From: Gadus chalcogrammus
Lineage: Eukaryota; Chordata; Actinopteri; Gadiformes; Gadidae
Direction of reading: 5' to 3'
NCBI RefSeq assembly: GCF_026213295.1
Contig: NC_079431.1
Span: 14,541,772-14,605,771, forward strand
Length of the DNA stretch: 64,000 bases
This document shows positions 57,456 to 64,000 of this stretch, in pieces. The stretch's first letter is position 1. Every line of letters begins with the position of its first letter. The position numbers and the translations under genes are program-made. The notes under the pieces were generated by a model. That model worked only from the letters and a program-made list of their open reading frames with translations. It searched no databases and had not been told where the DNA came from.

Positions 57456-59078
57456 GTTCAAATGTTCTTCCTGAACTTTTTCTTCTAGCCCTATCAAGAA
57501 TCAAGCGTATGATAGTGTTTAATCCAAAGTTGGTTCTAGTGTGCATTCAGACACCAGCTGTATGTTTTGTGTCTACATAGTTCTTCTTGCACGCCCCCAT
57601 TTTCTCCTAATTTACTGCCTCTCATCTCTCTTACTCTGCAGGTTTTCCTGCAGTAACTGGCTGGAGAAACTTTAAATGGAGATGGTGCTTTTGTAATCCG
57701 AGGTCTAGGGTTGTAGTAAGCTAGGTGGTAACGTTAAGGAGACTGACTGTTGATTGGAAAAGACTAGAGAGATGATTAGAGATGGGAGGAGGCTAGGAGA
57801 GCTGATTTATTTTGGAGGATGCTAGGAGAGAGGGCTTTGGTTGGAGGATGCTAGGCAAGGAGGCTAGGAGATGAGACTAGGAGAGATGAGTCGTGTGAGT
57901 TGGAGTAGGCATTGTGAGGTTCTTCTCTTATTTGATGTGCACACACCCACACAGCCACAAAGGGAAGCCATCTGCTGACATATCAAACTTGTCCATATGG
58001 GATTTGTCCTTAATAAAACATATTTGTTTGGGGGGGGGTTTAGAGTGAGGATATATCAGAGGTGTGAGATCTGCTGATGGGTGCTAAGGACACATTTTTA
58101 CCCTGCTTTTTATATTCTACACCGGCAAAGCTAAATGACTCCTATTGATGTGTGTTTATGTAGTTGTGAGAGAAACAGCACAAGACTCTGTTAGTGTGTG
58201 AATTATTTATGTATTATTATTGCACATGTTTTCATTTTGGATGATGAAACATATGATGACAGAGATGGAAATCAATGTTTGTATTCATAAACAGTTTGTA
58301 TTTATAAACATATCTGCACATGAAAGCAATTTCTAGGCAACAGGACAAGACTTTGGTATTGAATGCGTTCTGGTTTCCGTTTAACCTATCACATTTCAGC
58401 GGGTATTAGTTGCATGGGGCCAAAATCTCGCCCGGTCAAAATCTGCAATCCTCTGACGATGATTAAGCCTGAAAAAATAAAATGTAAATCAATGACTAGC
58501 CCACAAAGACTTTTGCCGGATAACCATTGTCCGTTTTAAACTGAAACCCGAGAAGCATTGTGGTCTGTGGTCCAGAGAGGTAAATCATGGTCAGATGATG
58601 GCTGATGGTCCCCTCCCCTGAACACCCCTCTTTCAGTCTTTCATTTATGGCTCTCTTGCTCTATTCTCTCGAATGACAGTTGTATGGCTTTGCAAAGCCA
58701 GGCTCATTAAGTTAGGTTCTGTGTACTATGAGGGTACATGGCAAGGCGCCATACGTAACATTTCTAATCCAAATGAACATCAACATGCCCATGTACTGTG
58801 ATTCAACAATGGATAATGGAACAAGCAGAATGACAATACTAGTTTATAACCAACTGTATTTTGTATATTTTCTGTCAATCTGACACCAAACGAGGGTAGC
58901 ATTACATTTCAGTGTGTGCGTTCACAAGGTATATAAACCAGACAAAATGAACTATGATGAGTTATTAATCAGCTGACTAGACTGAACCTGGGCCCTAAAT
59001 TCATGATCCAGATTGACAAAATCAAAGAATCGGGCCGTGTTGACGGTGTCTGGGCACCACATGATCAACTGTCTTCCA
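57456..59078. other. Spacer or intron with a short GCTAGGAGA-rich stretch
   Basis: 57720-57900 has about six loose copies of a GGCTAGGAGA/GGATGCTAGG word, a weak minisatellite. Otherwise no recognised gene or element. Confidence 0.4.
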
Positions 59079-59086
59079 GTTGTTAA

Positions 59087-59907
59087 TAGGGAGGCCAACA
59101 GTTAACCGTTAACCGGCTAACCGCCGAGAATACTTTTGACCGGTTACGCATCGGTTTATAGGTTAATTTGCACTGACTCACCAAATAATATGTTGTTTTG
59201 TTAAGATTAAGTGCAGTTGTTGGCCTACTTAATTTAAAGCTCTTAAAAATCTGTTCCTTCTCCACATTCAATTGGATAATTCAAAAGCGTTTTGTTATGT
59301 GCTGCAAGTGATGTGCCAATTGCCCAATCGAAACGCTAAATAATGTTATTTTGCTGTTTAAATTTAATTTGTACTTTTAATAAAGCTCTTAAATATCGAT
59401 TCCTTTTCCGCATTAAAAGAATTGCGGAGTGGAGCACCAGTAATTTGACCACTATGCAGTTCCAAAATATTGTAATTCGTAGACCTAGGTAAATTTTTTT
59501 GCATATTAATTAACAAAATGACAATTCTATAGTTCATTTATTATTTATTTATTGACCTTTATTTTATCAGGTGGAATCATTGACAACACAATTCTCTTTT
59601 GCAATGACCTGACCAAAATGCGGCAATAAACTTCAGTGAAGACAACATAAAATAAAATAAAAGGCAAGACATTTAGGCTACAACACAAAACATTAAAATG
59701 TCAGTACCTCTAAATGGGCAGCCTTTTGAAATGCGGCGACAAAGCTCATTGAGCCATATTCTTGTGTTTCACATCATTTTGCGTTTTTTTTTCTGAAAAA
59801 TTAAACCCATTAACCGGTTGGTTACCGGTTAATGGGTTGACCGGTTGGTTACCGGTTAATGGGTGTCGGCCTATCGAAAGCAAAATTAAACGAAACTGAC
59901 ATCCCTA
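59087..59907. mobile_element. hAT element with exact 8-bp target duplication GTTGTTAA
   Basis: Begins TAGGGAGGCCAACAGTTAACC and ends CTGACATCCCTA. Flanks GTTGTTAA occur at 59079-59086 and 59908-59915. Sub-terminal regions repeat ACCGGTTAAC/GTTACCGGTT words, including a tandem copy near 59815-59865. A TTTATTTTATCAGGTGGAAT, then CTCTTTTGCAATGACCTG segment inside resembles another widespread repeat. It is 821 bp with no transposase. Confidence 0.88.
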
Positions 59908-59915
59908 GTTGTTAA

Positions 59916-60411
59916 TTACCGATCAGCCAATCAGATGCCGGTCGTTGAGCCATTGATGGACAATGCAGTACATGTACACACAAGCACCTAAGACGGCTGT
60001 TCATCGTACAATTACATCCATCTCATAGACGTTCTTTCTCATGAAACTCATGTTTAATTCATGTGGTTCCTTCTAACGATGGATCCACTACTTGCGATTG
60101 CTGTAATCACATATTATGCAAACCTTACTTGATCGATTCACTGCAGGTCAACCGGCAGTCCCATTAAAACCGGTATTCCCATTAAGATGCATGAGCTGAA
60201 TAAATGATGCGAAAGATCAGCCAAGACCCCCTGTCTCATTTCCCTAACAAATGTATAGGGAGGCGGTTATAATGGGCTCTGCTGGGGCTCAGCAGAGCTT
60301 CGTAATGCAGACGTGTTGTCCGAAGGGACAGAAAGGCAGAAGGAGATTATTAAACATGCTAATGGGAATACCCATTAGTTAGTTTCCTATTCTGGGGCAT
60401 TTTTTAGGCTC
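59916..60411. other. Spacer, no feature recognised
   Basis: No gene, RNA or repeat terminus seen in about 500 bp. Confidence 0.4.
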
Positions 60412-60580
60412 AACCCAGCAGTGTGCTTACCATAGTGGTAATACGCCTTGTGGTGACCCAGGTTTGATTTTCAACCTGAGGTCCTATGCTACAAGTTGTT
60501 CCCTCTCACTTCTTCCATCGACTTTTCTGTTGGTCTTCACTATCCTGCTGTGACAGGCAGCAAAAGCCTTTTAAAGAAAC
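60412..60580 (+). repeat. Degraded tRNA-derived SINE
   Basis: A box-B-like GGTTTGATTTTCAACC follows GTGGTAATACGCCTTGTGG, then CTATGCTACAAGTTGTTCCC, TCTCACTTCTTCC and GACAGGCAGCAAAAGCCTTT. This is the layout of common fish tRNA-derived SINEs, in which the tRNA part is followed by a pyrimidine-rich body and an AAAGCC-type tail. Box A is weak. Confidence 0.6.
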
Positions 60581-60879
60581 CATAAGCATCGGGTTGCCTA
60601 TTCTTCTTCTCCTCGCCGTTGTTCCTTCTCTAGTCATGACCTTTCACAAGGTCACAGGCATGATTGAGGTTGAGGCAATAAGTGATGAAAGACAAATGGC
60701 CGCCTTTTGTAGACTGTACGATTATTATTTAACCATTTAGATGACCCTTGATCCAAGGTGACTTGCGGTATTTTTCATTGATGACAAGGTTCTGATTACG
60801 GTATCTTGCTGGATAAGGATACCTAGTGGTAGACATTGAAGGGTTTGAACCTAGAACAACCCGGGCACTTAACTGTCAG

Positions 60880-61010
60880 TGTTTCCCCTAATTTTTTTTT
60901 ATAGCAGTGGTGCTGTGAGTTGGTAACCGAGCAACGCTAGTGGGGTCTGGGGGCATGCCCCCCAGGAAGAAAATGTTGAAAAATAACCCTTTAAATGGTT
61001 ACTTCTGGTG
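60880..61010. mobile_element. Possible single hAT end (CAGTGTTTCCCCTA)
   Basis: CAGTGTTTCCCCTAATTTTT followed by GGGTCTGGGGGCATGCCCCCC is a typical left end of a fish hAT family. No partner end found. The part before it (60735-60880) is a degraded repeat. Confidence 0.5.
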
Positions 61011-61473
61011 AGATTTCTTTGGGAAAAATGTACAGATGGAGCTTCTAAATATGACATAACCACCAACAGACTAGAGTCAAGGTATCTGCTGAGACCAGAT
61101 CATCGTGCAAATGTGCCTTGAACTTGGCACATTTGCGGTTCAGCGGCGGTGCGCCTAATGCAGACGGGTCGAACAAAGCACAAAATGCCATTTTTGGATA
61201 TGCAGTTCGTTTGGCGCGTCTCGGCCACCATGCCATCTTGCACCGAAGTTCCCTCTTGGGCACCTCGTATTGGAGATCATTAGGATGGTGTTGTAGTAGG
61301 TTAAGATAAACATTTAAGACAAACAGGCGGGTGTGGAGGTAGGCGTAGAGGGAGCGATGGCAGAGCTTGTGGGCTGGAGTACAAATGAGTAACCGCTCTA
61401 TTACCTCCCAAGCAGCAATAGTCATTTTCTTCCCAGGGGCTTTGTCCAATCACTGGAGCACACTTTATTACTG

Positions 61474-62067
<594 letters not shown>

Positions 62068-62335
62068 TGGGAGGGGAAGGAAGAGGGGGGAGGAGGGAGG
62101 ACAGAACAAGAGAATGAGGGCGAAGGGGGAAGAGGAGGGAGGGAAGGGAGAGACAGAAGAGAAGGAATGGAGAGTTGGAGTGATGAGTATGAGGGGAAAA
62201 GAAAAAGATGATGAGGGGGCAGAGAGAAAGAGGTGGAGGAGAGGGAAAGAGGTGGAGGAAAGAGGAGGAGGAGGAGGAGGAGGAGGAGAGGGAAAGACGA
62301 GGAGGAGGAGGAGGAGTAGAGAAAAAGAGGCAGTC
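62068..62335. repeat. Polypurine tract (GGA/GAA-rich)
   Basis: About 265 bp with the + strand almost entirely A/G, including (GGA)n near 62258-62290. Low-complexity open frames on both strands here (Glu/Arg/Gly-rich or Ser/Pro/Leu-rich) are compositional. Confidence 0.9.
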
Positions 62336-62390
62336 CGTTGTAGAGGGCGGTCGTCCGTAATTGAACCATGCACAGAGCGGAGGGGTTTGT

Positions 62391-62391
<1 letters not shown>

Positions 62392-62423
<32 letters not shown>

Positions 62424-62430
62424 TGTGTGT
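62392..62430. repeat. (GT)n microsatellite
   Basis: About 38 bp of GT with one GTCT break. Confidence 0.9.
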
Positions 62431-62573
62431 TAGACCGGGGGGATGGTCCTGGCTTGTGTGCGTCAGGGCATGCAGAGGGGGTGGAAATCTGCCATATGGA
62501 AGAGGAGAAAGGATGAAAGAGGGAGGAGGAAGAGAGAAGAGGAGGATAGAGGAGGCGACTCAGTGGCCCATTC

Positions 62574-62895
62574 CGGCTCGCTCTCCTCTCCTCCTCCTCC
62601 TCCTTCTCAAGGGATGCTGACAACACTATTATGTGGATATATTCATCCTCTCAAGCCATCTCTGTCTCTTTTTCTTTCTCTCACTGTTTTTCTCTCACAC
62701 TCTACCTCATCTGCCCTTACACCTTCATCCTGTTTATTCCCTTTTTTTGTCAATTTCTTTTTTTTCTCCTCCTCCCCCCCCCTATCTGTCTTCTCGTCCT
62801 CTGCCGCAACCTTGGTTATCCAAAACTCCCCCCCCCCCCACTCTCTCTCTCTCTCTCTCTGTCTTTCTCCCCCTCCCCCCACACCCCATTTGATC
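62574..62895. repeat. Polypyrimidine tract (CT-rich)
   Basis: About 320 bp dominated by C/T on the + strand, including CCTCCTCCTCCTCC, poly-C runs near 62777 and 62828, and (CT)n near 62841-62860. Interrupted by short mixed stretches. Confidence 0.85.
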
Positions 62896-63088
62896 TCTGC
62901 ATACAAACCCCTAGACCGCTTGGTGCGCACGGCCTCCTCGTCAAAGGGACTTGCTCCACTGCTCATTTCAGTGCCGGGGCCAAGGAGGAATCACAAGAGA
63001 CGGTCGCTAGCGGAGATAGAATGAGAGCCCCGGGACCGTGAAACGAACCCCAGATACAAGGTTGTTCCTCCACAAAGAAACACGCATG

Positions 63089-63230
<142 letters not shown>

Positions 63231-64000
63231 TCCTTCCAGTTTAGAGAGTCTGTTCCAGAGGAACGTGGGATGTTGCTCGACACTGATCTGTCATGACGGG
63301 GTCATGTGCCAAAGGGTAGGCGCGTCTATGAGGAAGAGGAGGTGCTGTTAGAATTCAAAGTCCAGGGGGTCCAAGGATAGCTCTGGAGGCGGTGGGGATT
63401 TTGGGGTGGAGGGGGGTGGTGTTAATGCAAAGTGGACAAACCAAACGCTTACCCCAGGCAGTGTGCTTTAATGGAAGTGCTCGTGCATTCGTTAGCGACC
63501 GTTGACAGCGACGCAGAGCTCGTCGGCTTGTCAGACAGGGGGACTATTTATGTCTGCGATGCGTTTAAGTGTTTCCGGAATGGTCTGCTTCCGGGCCGGA
63601 GATAAGCCAGTGTTGGTGGGCGTAGGTCAACCTGTTCCTCTACCCAATCAGAACACAGTATATTCAATGCCTGGACAGGAAGTGTAGAGCCCTTCCTCCT
63701 CCTTTCTATATAATAACATGGCAGTCGATTGATGGAGGGTTTATTTTTGCATTGTCATCGGCTTTGTTATTATTGACCCAAGGCCCACAGTTCTTTTTGT
63801 GAGATTTTCAGTTGGGTTGAAAAGTAAAGAAGTGGGTTTTGTACACTGTCCTACCATAGCCGATGATTAAAGCGGTGTTAAATATTTTATGACGGGGAGA
63901 TCCGGCCACTTGAGTAAAAGCAGCTCTCAGGTGAGTGAGGGCCGGATGCTATTTATATAAAAAAACAATATAAAAGATGATAAATAAGGGTTTTGCCCAT
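63231..64000. other. Terminal spacer, no feature recognised
   Basis: No gene or element terminus recognised up to the window end. Confidence 0.4.

Overview
The window looks like a teleost fish chromosome. It holds intronless fish-type odorant receptor (OR) genes, tRNA-derived fish SINEs, Ty3/gypsy, DIRS and LINE relics, many hAT-type elements with 8-bp target duplications, and long (GT)n, (GACA)n and (ATT)n microsatellites. The species cannot be named from the sequence.

Left part (1-37,160): an OR cluster, all on the + strand. Six ORFs are intact: 127-1059, 4790-5767, 12002-12949, 15840-16790, 25576-26511 and 36127-37068. One OR pseudogene (about 20926-21407) has lost everything before TM4 and is joined directly to a dead Ty3/gypsy reverse transcriptase. 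The OR at 127 is highly divergent and the OR at 4790 is intermediate. The other four are close paralogs that form two subtypes in the order A-B-(pseudo)-A-B. Flanking homology supports a block duplication of an A-B pair. The A-to-B spacer grew from about 2.9 kb to about 9.6 kb by transposon insertion. Upstream flanks with an inverted CCAAT box and a TATA-like box are conserved among the four close paralogs. A roughly 1.3-kb 3' flank is shared even with the OR at 4790.

Between the ORs lie old mobile elements. These are a minus-strand DIRS element with a broken tyrosine recombinase, two halves of one gypsy lineage (about 10067-11400 and 18867-20925), a minus-strand gypsy-like element (31383-32650), a gypsy LTR with primer-binding site and an internal MITE (28100-28719), a 5S rRNA-derived fragment, and a three-level nest (TIR element, then TIR element, then LINE) at 32651-35148.

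Right part (about 37,200-64,000): no confident protein-coding gene. A GC-richer block at 38700-39003 with a good splice donor could be a promoter and first non-coding exon of a + strand gene whose long first intron would fill the rest. This is an inference only. The region carries several hAT elements with clear 8-bp target duplications (45373-46680, 55843-56446, 59087-59907), a TTAA-type (Kolobok/T2-like) insertion whose empty site survives in an inverted paralog at about 24.8 kb, a degenerate CTAG-rich minisatellite, unusual palindromes, and polypurine/polypyrimidine blocks.

The OR proteins would act as seven-transmembrane G-protein-coupled receptors in olfactory sensory neurons. The rest of the window is mainly a record of repeated transposition and segmental duplication.
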